Below are positions 14,954-23,301 of a stretch of DNA of 36,816 nucleotides, piece by piece. Source of the stretch: Cyanomargarita calcarea GSE-NOS-MK-12-04C (GTDB lineage: Bacteria; Cyanobacteriota; Cyanobacteriia; Cyanobacteriales; Nostocaceae); the NCBI GenBank assembly GCA_019359595.1, contig JAHHGZ010000059.1:1-36816 (forward strand), given 5' to 3'. The notes under the pieces are model-generated. The model was not told where the DNA came from and did not search any database. It was given only the letters and a program-made list of their open reading frames with translations. Every line of letters starts with the position of its first letter. Within the stretch, counting starts at the first letter, position 1. The translations under genes were made by a program, and so were the position numbers.

Positions 14954-15016
14954 ATGGAAGCGCGTTTGCTCTTGTTTGTGCGATTATATTTAATTCGCAG
15001 AGCAAAAAATTCACCC

Positions 15017-15664
15017 ATGTCTCAAACCGTCTGGATGGCAAGACACGCCAACCGCTTAGACTTTGTAAATCCTGATTGGTTCCTCACCGCACCTCGACGT
15101 TACGATCCACCCCTGTCTGATGATGGCTTTTTGCAAGCCGAGCAACTAGCTAGACGGCTCAAGGGTGAAGACATCCATCATATATTCGCTTCCCCCTTCT
15201 TGCGAACCGTACAAACAGCCCATGCAATTGCAGAAGTACTGGATTTGCCAATTAAACTGGAGACAGGTTTGAGCGAATGGCTTAACCCCGCTTGGATGAC
15301 AGAGGAACCAGAAAAACTCTCAACCCCGGCACTCTTCAAATTATTCCCCAGAATTGACATTGGTTATACTCCATCGATTGCGGCTAAATATCCCGAAACT
15401 CGTGAACAGGTACGGGCACGTTCTGGACAAACGGCCCGATGTCTTGCTAGAGATTATTGTCCAGAGAATATATTACTAGTGGCACATGGTGCATCGGTTA
15501 CGGGAGCAGCAATTGGGTTAGCGGGACAAATTGCCAATAATGGAGAGAAAGTCCGCTTATGCAGTTTATTCAAAGTAGTGCTTCAAGACTCGGAATGGTC
15601 GTTAGAAATCCACGGAGATACTTCCCATCTCACTCAAGTAGAAGAAGTTGTTCGATTGAATTAA
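15017..15664 (+). CDS. Histidine phosphatase family protein
   Basis: Phosphatase of the phosphoglycerate-mutase-like superfamily, which uses a phospho-histidine intermediate. From the ATG at 15017 the protein is 215 aa and begins SQTVWMARHANR. The catalytic RHG motif appears as RHA. Next come ASPFLRTVQTAHAIAEVL and the conserved acid in GLSEWLNPAW. The second catalytic histidine is in LLVAHGASVTGAA. The frame stays open upstream to 14954, but that extension is basic and hydrophobic and precedes the conserved core, so I prefer 15017. The substrate cannot be told from sequence. The stop is followed after a few bases by an STRR array. Confidence 0.85.
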   Translation: MSQTVWMARHANRLDFVNPDWFLTAPRRYDPPLSDDGFLQAEQLARRLKGEDIHHIFASPFLRTVQTAHAIAEVLDLPIKLETGLSEWLNPAWMTEEPEKLSTPALFKLFPRIDIGYTPSIAAKYPETREQVRARSGQTARCLARDYCPENILLVAHGASVTGAAIGLAGQIANNGEKVRLCSLFKVVLQDSEWSLEIHGDTSHLTQVEEVVRLN

Positions 15665-15669
15665 TTTTG

Positions 15670-15720
15670 TTAGTAGTTAGTGGTTAGTGGTTAGTGGTTA
15701 GTGGTTAGTAGTTAGTGGTA
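15670..15720 (+). repeat. STRR heptamer array (TTAGTGG type)
   Basis: Six to seven copies of GTTAGTG/GTTAGTA heptamers begin within six bases of the phosphatase stop codon. They are of the same family as the arrays at 22154-22170. Confidence 0.7.
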
Positions 15721-15788
15721 ACAACAACTATATGGAAGCGTGCGTAATCCCGGAGCGATTGCGCTAAAAGACGTGTCATCATATAAAC

Positions 15789-16218
15789 AGGACTTACGCA
15801 AAACATAACGAATGTAGTAAGCTAGACTACATCTAGTTTGCATATTAAAAATCGATATAACTCTTGTGGGGTGGGCTTCCAGCCCGCCCTAATTATGCAA
15901 TATAAATGTGGAGCAGCTTAGTCTGTGTCATTAATTTTGATGGGTTTAAACAAATAGGTAGTGCGAGCTTCTAGCTCGCTAGCTAGAGAATAAAAGCGAG
16001 CGGGGACGCTCGCACTACCCCTCGAATTTAATGCGGTTGACCACCAGTACTCTACCGCACTCGCTATGATGGCTATATTTTTCGCAGACGCATTGATGCG
16101 CAGTTAATACAGGCTGCGACCACCCACCATAGCGAGTGCGTCGAAGTACTAGTAGTGGTAATTCATGAATTACCACTACGGCAAATCGGATTTTTTAAAC
16201 AATTTGGCCTAAGTCCTA
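15789..16218. mobile_element. Candidate MITE or nested non-coding elements
   Basis: The ends AGGACTTACGC (15789-15799) and GGCCTAAGTCCT (16207-16218) are near-perfect inverted repeats about 430 bp apart. Inside are a GGGCTTCCAGCCCGCCC segment near 15878-15895, and a double-hairpin element at 15957-16019 closed by a 12-bp stem (GGTAGTGCGAGC / GCTCGCACTACC). An imperfect inverted repeat of about 33 bp pairs 16040-16071 with 16125-16160. At 16152-16179 is a perfect 28-bp palindrome. No transposase frame is present, so any mobility would depend on an enzyme encoded elsewhere. No clear target-site duplication was found, and the outer boundaries are inference. Confidence 0.45.
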
Positions 16219-16349
16219 ATAAAAATATTCTCATTTTTATAACGCCAAATACCTGTTAGGATAAATTATCGCTAACATGAGAAGGATGTGCCAATTTTTG
16301 CCCTTCGAGTTAAAGTAGTGCTGATTTATATTTAGGCAAGATAACCCGT

Positions 16350-17183
16350 ATGGATACCGATGAGTTAAAGTTTCTCCTCAAGTTACTGGGGTGTAACGAT
16401 TATCGTTCGAGCTTTAGTGCGAATATTTTCAAGTCTTTTAAAGGAAAAGACAAAATTTGTGTTTCCTTGGGTCAGCGAGAACTCGTAGACTATTCCCGTG
16501 AAATTGGTACAGTGAAAATTTTACCCCCTGGTCAAGCTTTGCTCAAACTTGACCCCAAAGAAGTACCTATTACAGAGAAAGAGCGAAAGGTATTAGAGAA
16601 GATAAGCGCAGTTTCTGGTATTAGTCCCGGTAAAATCACCTCACCCAAAGCTAGCGAACGTGACGAGATATTGAAAACTTTAAGCGATCGCGGATTGATT
16701 GAAGCTGAAACTAAAATCAAAAAGTCTAAAGCCGAAGTTTGGTTGACCGAACGCGGTATAGAGTATTTACGGGATGATTATGTACCTAAAGGTGCCGCGA
16801 ACATTAGTTTTGATTTACTCGGTAATTACTTACGCTTTTTGAGGAAAGCGCTACAATCGAAATCAGAACAAGTTTTTCCTACATCTAGTGTCGAGTCACC
16901 TGTTGAAATTGCCAGTGTCACCGACGAAGAGATTTTAGAAAACATCCGGAAACTAGACAAAGAGCTTGGTACTGACAATTACTTACCAATCTTCCACTTA
17001 CGGCAAAAATTACAACCCCCACTTTCACGGGATGAGTTAGATAAGGCACTTTATCGTCTGCAAGGTAGCGACCAGATCGAGTTGAGTACGTTATTAGACC
17101 CCTCAGGTTATACATCAGAAGAATTTCAAGCTGGAATTATTCAAAATGTTGGTGGTTCGCTGTTTTTTATTACCGTTTACTAA
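16350..17183 (+). CDS. Protein with two probable winged helices, first gene of nuclease-translocase operon
   Basis: The 277-aa protein has a first probable winged helix at about 75-145 (TEKERKVLEKIS...LKTLSDRGLIE...VWLTERGIEYLRDDY), similar in pattern to MarR-like domains. A second probable helical/winged domain lies at about 190-277 (IRKLDKELGTDNYLPIFHLR...LSRDELDKALYRLQ...GGSLFFITV). Residues 1-70 are not recognised. It has no catalytic motif, so a DNA-binding or adaptor role is likely. It is followed after 57 bases by the ATPase gene and then the fusion nuclease, all on one strand. It could be the specificity subunit of that machine or a repressor of the operon. No strong Shine-Dalgarno is seen before the ATG. 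Confidence 0.8.
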   Translation: MDTDELKFLLKLLGCNDYRSSFSANIFKSFKGKDKICVSLGQRELVDYSREIGTVKILPPGQALLKLDPKEVPITEKERKVLEKISAVSGISPGKITSPKASERDEILKTLSDRGLIEAETKIKKSKAEVWLTERGIEYLRDDYVPKGAANISFDLLGNYLRFLRKALQSKSEQVFPTSSVESPVEIASVTDEEILENIRKLDKELGTDNYLPIFHLRQKLQPPLSRDELDKALYRLQGSDQIELSTLLDPSGYTSEEFQAGIIQNVGGSLFFITVY

Positions 17184-17240
17184 ATCACATAGCTAATATT
17201 TTTCTTAGCTTTAGTTCGTCTTCTCTGCATAATTTCAACT

Positions 17241-19334
17241 ATGGTATCTATTAACGAAATTATTATACGCGAGGTTAATCCTTTTGACCTTGTAAATATT
17301 CGAGTAGGTAATTTTTGGACTGATAGTCAAGATTATACTTCGATAGTTGAGTCAATTCATCAAGAAGTGATAGATGAAATCGAGGGCTTTTTAAACCTTG
17401 TAGCGATGGATAATCGTAGCCGTACTGTATTACTTATAGGTGATGGAGGTTCGGGTAAAAGTTATCTTTTAGGTCGCTTAAAACAGACTTTTAACCCAAA
17501 AGCTTTTTTTGCTTATATTAGTCCTTGGGTTGACAATGATTATATTTGGCGGCACATTTTGCGCTACACAGTTGATAGTTTAATTCAAGTTCCTGAAGGT
17601 CAGCAACAATCTCAATTGATTTTATGGCTGAAAAGTTTATCTGCTTTCACAAAACTTAATGATACTATCTGGCAGATATTATTGAGCGACCGTCAGAAGT
17701 TTATTAAACACCTCAAAAACACTTATAAACTAGCTGGAATTTATAATGCTGATATATTTTTTGGAGTCTTACATGATTTAACAGACCCAGAACTATATCC
17801 TTTAGCTTGCGAGTGGTTGCTAGGTGATGACTTAAGTGAAGAATCAATGCAAATATTGAAAGTGAAATCATGCATTGATACAGAAGATGCAGCCAAAAAC
17901 ATTTTGGCAAATTTTGGAAAAATCTCGATAGAGACACAACCAATTGTTTTATGCTTTGACCAAGTTGAAACAACTCCAAGCTTTGATACAAATCCTCAAT
18001 ATATATTTCATATCAATGCAGCGATTCATAACGATAATCTTAAAAACTTTCTAATTATTATTACCATAGTTAAAGATAATTTGATGCGTGCTAAGAAGCT
18101 TATCCCCCAGACGGATAAAGCTAGAATAGAGAAACAAATCAATCTTAGACCAATTAATTTAAATCAGGCAGAAGCGATTTGGGCTTATCGATTACAATCA
18201 TTACATCATCAAGCTAGTCCCCAACCAAATACATCTATTTTTCCGCTGGAAAGAAGATTACTTGAAGATACTTTCCCTGGTGGAAAAACTTTTCCAAGAA
18301 ACACGATTATTTTGGGAAGACAAAAGTATCAGGAATATAAGCTTTCTCTCTTACCTCCAAAAGCAGGTGAAACTCCCCTTCCAGTTGTTGAAATTACAAA
18401 AGAAATAGGTAATCATCCTGATGCTAAACCGACTGTAAAGGTGACGATTCGCAAAGACCGTCCAGTTAATAATCCTGTCATTAATCAACTGAGTGAAGAA
18501 GAACTAATTCAGGCAGAATTTGAATTAATTTGGCAACGAGAAATAAAAAAAACTCAGCAAAAAATCAATAAAATTTGTTTTGTAGCTGCAACTGAACTGA
18601 TACAGATGCTACAGCTAGCTTTAGAAGCTTTGCAAATACAATCTGTGAAGCCTAAATTGATTGCTGGTAAATCTGCTAGTTACTCTTTAAGTTACCAATC
18701 TCCACAGGGGAAAATCGGAGTAGTTTGGTCAGAAGATGCGAATATGACAAGTTTTTTTAATATTATGAATGCTAGTCATAAAATAGTCCAGCAAAATCTT
18801 TGTCAAAAACTATATTTAATTAGAAAGGCTGGGGTTGGAGATGCGAAGCTAAAAGGTTATCAATTGTATAGCCAAATCTTTAAGGCAACTCAAAATATTC
18901 ACATTCAGCCTAACTTACAATCAGCTCATATCCTCGCAACATATCAAAGCTTAGTTAATTCGGCTCAAAGTCAAGACTTAGTTATTAGTGGTAAGACTAT
19001 TCAATTACCAGAGTTACAATCTCTACTTTGCAAATCAAAGGTTTTAGAAAACTGTACTTTATTACAGGATTTAGGTGTAGTTGCTAAAAAACCAGAATCT
19101 CCGTCGAAAACTAAAGATTTGCGACCTGTTAAAGATTTTTTACTCAACATGGTGAAAATTCAAAATTTCATGGGTGTTCCAACCTTATATTCACATACAA
19201 ATTCTCAATTTCCAGACATTAGCGACAGTGATGTTAAACATTTGATTGACTTACTTTGCCAGGAGAAAAAAGTAAAAATTATTGATTTAAAAGCAAAAAT
19301 ACAAGACCAATTAATCTGCTTAGTCAGCCAATAA
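17241..19334 (+). CDS. P-loop ATPase (AAA+/STAND-like) of the nuclease-translocase operon
   Basis: The 697-aa protein has Walker A GDGGSGKS (67-74), Walker B VLCFDQVE (237-243, D240) and a sensor-like strand LIIITIVKDN (271-280). The region KARIEKQINLRPINLNQAEAIWAYRL (about 293-318) resembles the lid region of ORC/Cdc6- or BREX-BrxC-like ATPases. A charged linker spans about 360-445. A distinct, probably alpha/beta domain at about 446-600 is not recognised (KIGVVWSEDA, LYLIRKAGVGDAKLKGYQLY). A C-terminal winged-helix-like segment covers about 628-697. It is most likely the switch or loader for the downstream fusion nuclease, whose gene starts 21 bases after its stop. The coding sequence looks more A+T-rich than the flanking housekeeping genes by eye; this was not computed. 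Confidence 0.85.
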   Translation: MVSINEIIIREVNPFDLVNIRVGNFWTDSQDYTSIVESIHQEVIDEIEGFLNLVAMDNRSRTVLLIGDGGSGKSYLLGRLKQTFNPKAFFAYISPWVDNDYIWRHILRYTVDSLIQVPEGQQQSQLILWLKSLSAFTKLNDTIWQILLSDRQKFIKHLKNTYKLAGIYNADIFFGVLHDLTDPELYPLACEWLLGDDLSEESMQILKVKSCIDTEDAAKNILANFGKISIETQPIVLCFDQVETTPSFDTNPQYIFHINAAIHNDNLKNFLIIITIVKDNLMRAKKLIPQTDKARIEKQINLRPINLNQAEAIWAYRLQSLHHQASPQPNTSIFPLERRLLEDTFPGGKTFPRNTIILGRQKYQEYKLSLLPPKAGETPLPVVEITKEIGNHPDAKPTVKVTIRKDRPVNNPVINQLSEEELIQAEFELIWQREIKKTQQKINKICFVAATELIQMLQLALEALQIQSVKPKLIAGKSASYSLSYQSPQGKIGVVWSEDANMTSFFNIMNASHKIVQQNLCQKLYLIRKAGVGDAKLKGYQLYSQIFKATQNIHIQPNLQSAHILATYQSLVNSAQSQDLVISGKTIQLPELQSLLCKSKVLENCTLLQDLGVVAKKPESPSKTKDLRPVKDFLLNMVKIQNFMGVPTLYSHTNSQFPDISDSDVKHLIDLLCQEKKVKIIDLKAKIQDQLICLVSQ

Positions 19335-19355
19335 ATTTATAACTTATATGATTTC

Positions 19356-21917
19356 ATGCAATATCTAAATGATTCTGTCGAAATTAAAAAGCAAATAACC
19401 AAATTTACCTCAGCTAAAACACTGTGGTTAGATACAGAGATTGCTGATTGGTATACCTCTGTTCCCAGATTATCTTTAATTCAAGTATTAGCTGTATCTG
19501 ATGATTCTACAGGTGAATATGCTTATCTTTTCGATGTATTAGATAAACCCGATTTGGCTGGTTTTTTCATCAATCAAATTATGCTTAATCCCCAAATCGA
19601 AAAGGTGTTCCATAACGCTAGCTTTGATTTAAAATATTTGGGTGAAAAATCAGCTTTAAATGTTACTTGCACTCTCAAATTAGCAAGAAAGATTAAAGAA
19701 AAATTACAAGTTTCTAATTTAAAGCTGAAAACATTAGCTGTAGAACTTTGTAATTTTTCGCACGTCGATATAGAAGAACAATCAAGTGACTGGGGAAAAC
19801 GTCCGCTGACTCAAAAGCAACTTAAGTACGCAGCAATGGATACAGTTTATTTAGCTGCTGTACATCGTTGCTTATTAAAACACTCTAATCCAGAAACTGT
19901 AAGTAATATATTTAATATGCCATCTCATGATTTAAAACAACCATCAACCCAAGGAAATACATCTATAAGTGCAACTAAAGTCAGACTTGCTTTTGAATGT
20001 CCTCGATTATTTTACTTACATCAGCATTTTGGTGGAAGTAGCTTATTTTTACCACCAAATAGCCAAATTGCTATCGGTAATGTATTTCATGATTTAGCTG
20101 ATGATTTTATTAATATCGCTATCAACGAACCTAAATTTAAAGAGCTATTTAATCTCGATGCATTACTATTGAATGTAGAGGAAATAACCTCGCAGATGCA
20201 GCAAATTTTTTATCAACTGAAATTTTCTCACTATTTAGAAAATGCTGTTGCTCGTGATGTAAATCAAGCAAAACCACTGTTTCAGGTTTGGCAAGGTTTG
20301 CGAGGATTAATTAAACGTTTTGCCGAGTTACTGGTATCTAACCGTCGCTACTGTAGTCCTGAGAAACTTATTAGTAATACTTTTATTCTAGAAGACCGAA
20401 AACTCGAACATTATTTTCAGCTACCAGATGGAACTCAGCAAAAAGTTGTCGGAAAATTAGATTGCTTAGTTTTCAATTTTGAAGTTAACCGATTATGTGT
20501 AATTGAATATAAAACTTATCAACCAGCAGACCCATCCGCACAATTAGCTCAGGTTGCGCTTTATAGTTATATGCTATGGCAAAAGAAGAAAGTAGCTGTT
20601 GATTGTGCTGTTTATTGCGTTCTCCCGGAGTTTAAAGAATATCATTACACTTGGGAACAGCTAGAAAACACAGTGCATCAGCTTATCCCTCGTAAATTAC
20701 AGCAAATGCAGCAGTGGTTGAGTTGGCAACCAGAACAGGATAATCCACCTCCTGCTACAACTCAACCAAATTTATGCAAAATCTGTCCGCAACGGGAAAA
20801 ATGTCAAACTTATTTTGGTTTGCTATCTAGCAGTAGCAATCAAGACGATTCGGAAAATGAAACTCAAGAACCGAATAATGCTGATGGTATCGGAGAAGAT
20901 TTAGTCACTACACTTTCATCCTTCGGAATTGGTGTTGATTATCAAGGAGTTGCTGTAGCTCCAAGCTTTATCAGAGTCAAACTTAAACCGCAGCTTGGTG
21001 TAAAAGTTAACGCTATATTGAAGTTATCTGCGGATTTACAAGTACAATTAGGGTTACAAAATCCACCTTTGATTGCTCCCCAAGCAGGTTATGTAAGTGT
21101 AGATTTACCCCGTCAAGATAGGCAAATTGCTAAGTTTGAAAATTATCTTGATTCGACAAGATTACCGAATAATGCACCTGTAAAAATTGCGATTGGTGTG
21201 AATTTGGAGGGACAGCTAGTAGAAGCTGATTTATCCGACCCAAATACTTGTCACTTTTTAGTTGGTGGTACAACAGGGAGTGGTAAAAGCGAGTTTTTGC
21301 GATCGCTCCTCCTTAGTCTCCTTGTCCGTTATTCTCCGCAACACCTAAAAATAGCGCTAGTTGACCCCAAACGTGTCACTTTTCCAGAATTTGAGAAAAT
21401 GCGATGGTTATATTCACCTGTAGTTAAAGATGGGGAAAGTGCGGTTGAATTGATGGAAAGTCTGGTTGGGGAAATGGAAAACCGCTATCAGCAGTTTGAG
21501 AAAACAGGATGCAACGATTTGGGTACTTACAATCAACGTTCTCAAACTCCCTTACCACGTATCGTCTGTATTTTCGACGAGTACGCTGATTTTATGGCAG
21601 AAAAAGAACTTCGCAAGACTCTAGAACTAAGTATAAAACGTTTGGGCGCAATGGCACGAGCCGCTGGAATACATCTGATTATCGCTACGCAACGTCCAGA
21701 GGCAACTATTGTTACTCCAATCATCCGCTCAAATTTGCCGGGAAGAGTAGCTTTGAAAACTGCGAGTGAAGCAGACTCAGCAATTGTTCTAGGTGGTAAA
21801 CAAACCGCAGCTGCAAATCTATTAGGCAAAGGTGATTTGCTTTACCAAGTTGGTGCTGTTATGCAGCGTCTGCAAAGCTTATTGGTAACAAATATTCAAC
21901 TTGATGATATTTCTTGA
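19356..21917 (+). CDS. Triple fusion: RNase D-like exonuclease + Cas4/RecB-like nuclease + FtsK-type DNA translocase
   Basis: The 853-aa protein has three complete parts. Residues 1-180 form a DEDDy 3'-5' exonuclease: D26 and E28 in LWLDTEIA, D91 in HNASFDLKYL, Y158 and D162 in YAAMDTVYL. Residues about 203-490 form a PD-(D/E)XK nuclease of the RecB/Cas4 type. It has SATKVRLAFECPRLFY with C215, H245 in GNVFHDLADDF, D369 in VGKLDCLV, E384-K386 in VIEYKTY, and Q396 to Y403. C474, C477 and C483 then complete a likely [4Fe-4S] set with C215. Residues about 520-853 form an FtsK/SpoIIIE motor: Walker A GGTTGSGKS (637-645), Walker B IVCIFDEYADF (736-746), GAMARAAGIHLIIATQRP (764-781) and GGKQTAAANLLGKGDLLY. 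There is no membrane domain and no FtsK gamma domain. I infer an ATP-driven DNA pump that degrades what it threads. The fusion is not one I can name. Confidence 0.9.
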   Translation: MQYLNDSVEIKKQITKFTSAKTLWLDTEIADWYTSVPRLSLIQVLAVSDDSTGEYAYLFDVLDKPDLAGFFINQIMLNPQIEKVFHNASFDLKYLGEKSALNVTCTLKLARKIKEKLQVSNLKLKTLAVELCNFSHVDIEEQSSDWGKRPLTQKQLKYAAMDTVYLAAVHRCLLKHSNPETVSNIFNMPSHDLKQPSTQGNTSISATKVRLAFECPRLFYLHQHFGGSSLFLPPNSQIAIGNVFHDLADDFINIAINEPKFKELFNLDALLLNVEEITSQMQQIFYQLKFSHYLENAVARDVNQAKPLFQVWQGLRGLIKRFAELLVSNRRYCSPEKLISNTFILEDRKLEHYFQLPDGTQQKVVGKLDCLVFNFEVNRLCVIEYKTYQPADPSAQLAQVALYSYMLWQKKKVAVDCAVYCVLPEFKEYHYTWEQLENTVHQLIPRKLQQMQQWLSWQPEQDNPPPATTQPNLCKICPQREKCQTYFGLLSSSSNQDDSENETQEPNNADGIGEDLVTTLSSFGIGVDYQGVAVAPSFIRVKLKPQLGVKVNAILKLSADLQVQLGLQNPPLIAPQAGYVSVDLPRQDRQIAKFENYLDSTRLPNNAPVKIAIGVNLEGQLVEADLSDPNTCHFLVGGTTGSGKSEFLRSLLLSLLVRYSPQHLKIALVDPKRVTFPEFEKMRWLYSPVVKDGESAVELMESLVGEMENRYQQFEKTGCNDLGTYNQRSQTPLPRIVCIFDEYADFMAEKELRKTLELSIKRLGAMARAAGIHLIIATQRPEATIVTPIIRSNLPGRVALKTASEADSAIVLGGKQTAAANLLGKGDLLYQVGAVMQRLQSLLVTNIQLDDIS

Positions 21918-22022
21918 TTAATTAAGTTGTGACATTGCACCATGTTTTTCAAACAGGTCTAGTAAATACTTATTATTTTGCTAAAATCCTGAGGGGTACA
22001 TTAATATAGCGTTCCTAAATCC

Positions 22023-22141
22023 TAATACCAAATATTATGAAGATGCGCCTAATTAGCCCACGCAGGTGGGCTTTGTTTGTATAGCCGCACCCTTCTAGGG
22101 TGTGGGTGAATAAAGCGCAACCTCATACAGAATTGGTATAA
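22023..22141. mobile_element. 119-bp MITE-like element with terminal inverted repeats and two hairpins
   Basis: Ends TAATACCAA (22023-22031) and TTGGTATAA (22133-22141) match as inverted repeats at 8 of 9 positions. Inside are two hairpins: AGCCCAC with GTGGGCT near 22055-22072, and a CACCCTTCTAGGGTG stem near 22088-22102, joined by TTTGTTTGTATAG. The inner segment recurs inverted at 9256-9308 with the same order and linker. It has no coding capacity. TTATACCAAT-type ends are, to my memory, common in Nostocales intergenic DNA. Confidence 0.6.
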
Positions 22142-22153
22142 GTTCAAAATAGT

Positions 22154-22235
22154 TATTGGTTAGTGGTTAATGGTAACAACCAACAACTAACAACTATCAA
22201 CTAACAACTAACAACTAACAACCATCAACTAACAA
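22154..22235 (+). repeat. STRR heptamer array abutting the glk start
   Basis: The first part has TTAGTGG/TTAATGG heptamers. The rest, from about 22173, has AACAACT/AACAACC heptamers, which are in effect the reverse complement of the first. The array ends five bases before the glk ATG at 22240. Confidence 0.75.
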
Positions 22236-22239
22236 TATT

Positions 22240-23262
22240 ATGACCTTATTATTAGCAGGAGATATCGGCGGTACAAAAACAATTTTGCGACTGGTGGAGG
22301 TATCCGACTCACAGCAATTACATACGCTGTATGAGGAACGTTACCACAGTGGCGATTTTTTAGATTTGGTGCCGATGGTACAGCAATTTTTGGCGAACGC
22401 TAAGACTCCGACACCTCAAAAAGCTTGTTTTGCGATCGCTGGGCCTGTGGTTAATAATACTGCCAAACTGACAAATTTGGTTTGGTTCCTCGATACACAA
22501 CGTTTGGAACAAGAATTAGGTATTCCAAATATTTCTTTGATTAACGATTTTGCTGCTGTGGGTTACGGTGTTTTGGGTTTAACCGAAGAAGATATATGCA
22601 CCTTGCAAGTGGGCAAACGCAATCCAAATACACCCATTGCGATTATTGGGGCTGGGACTGGTTTGGGACAAGGATTTTTAATCAAACAGGGAGGACAATA
22701 TCAAATCTTCCCTTCTGAAGGTGGACACTCTGACTTTGCCCCCCGGACTGAGTTAGAGTTTCAGTTGTTGAAATATTTGCTGGATAAACACGATATCCAA
22801 CGGGTTTCTGTGGAACGGGTCGTTTCCGGACTGGGCATTGTCGCAATTTACCAATTTTTGCGCGATCGCAAAATGGCAACCGAATCACCAGAAATTGCTC
22901 AAGTCGTTAGAAGTTGGGAACAACAAGCGGGACAAGAAAAAAGCGTCGATCCAGGTGCCGCTATTGGTACTGCAGCACTACACAAAAGCGATCGCCTTAG
23001 CGAACAAACAATGCAAATTTTTCTTGAAGCTTACGGTGCTGAAGCTGGTAATCTAGCGATAAAACTCTTGCCATACGGGGGTTTATACATTGCTGGAGGT
23101 ATTGCACCGAAAATTCTGCCTTTAATCCAAAACGGCAATTTCCTGTTAAACTTCAGCCAAAAAGGTCGAATGCGGAGTATTTTGGAAGACATCCCCGTGC
23201 ATATCGTTCTCAATCAAGATGTGGGACTAATAGGTGCTGCTTTGTGTGCTGCTAGGTTATAA
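22240..23262 (+). CDS. glk: Glucokinase
   Basis: ATP-dependent phosphorylation of glucose to glucose 6-phosphate, feeding glycolysis and the oxidative pentose phosphate pathway. The 340-aa length fits the bacterial Glk family. Visible motifs are LAGDIGGTKT (phosphate 1, residues 4-13), the LINDFAAVGYG loop, GAGTGLGQGFL (phosphate 2), EGGHSDFAPRTELEFQLL (sugar-binding Glu and His), VSVERVVSGLGI, and YIAGGIAPK (adenosine motif). All catalytic elements are intact. The start is set by the N-terminal DIGGTKT motif; it is preceded within five bases by a heptamer repeat and has no visible Shine-Dalgarno. An exported-protein gene follows after 39 bases and may be co-transcribed. Confidence 0.93.
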   Translation: MTLLLAGDIGGTKTILRLVEVSDSQQLHTLYEERYHSGDFLDLVPMVQQFLANAKTPTPQKACFAIAGPVVNNTAKLTNLVWFLDTQRLEQELGIPNISLINDFAAVGYGVLGLTEEDICTLQVGKRNPNTPIAIIGAGTGLGQGFLIKQGGQYQIFPSEGGHSDFAPRTELEFQLLKYLLDKHDIQRVSVERVVSGLGIVAIYQFLRDRKMATESPEIAQVVRSWEQQAGQEKSVDPGAAIGTAALHKSDRLSEQTMQIFLEAYGAEAGNLAIKLLPYGGLYIAGGIAPKILPLIQNGNFLLNFSQKGRMRSILEDIPVHIVLNQDVGLIGAALCAARL

Positions 23263-23301
23263 CGGCAACAGTAATAACAGCATTTCCAAGTTGCCAAAAG
23301 T

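Larger units (their letters stand above)
21918..22239. other. Intergenic region: MITE followed by STRR array
   Basis: Holds the 119-bp hairpin element at 22023-22141 and the heptamer array at 22154-22235, both listed separately, and no gene. The operon ending at 21917 has no obvious terminator within the first 100 bases; the hairpins in the element may serve. Confidence 0.6.

Noticed and set aside
14954-15016. Longer N-terminus of the histidine phosphatase
   Set aside because: The 21 extra residues precede the conserved core, are basic and hydrophobic, and the ATG at 15017 sits at the usual distance before RHA.
19356-21917. Reading the fusion as a chromosome-segregation FtsK
   Set aside because: There are no N-terminal membrane helices and no C-terminal gamma domain, and two nuclease domains replace them.
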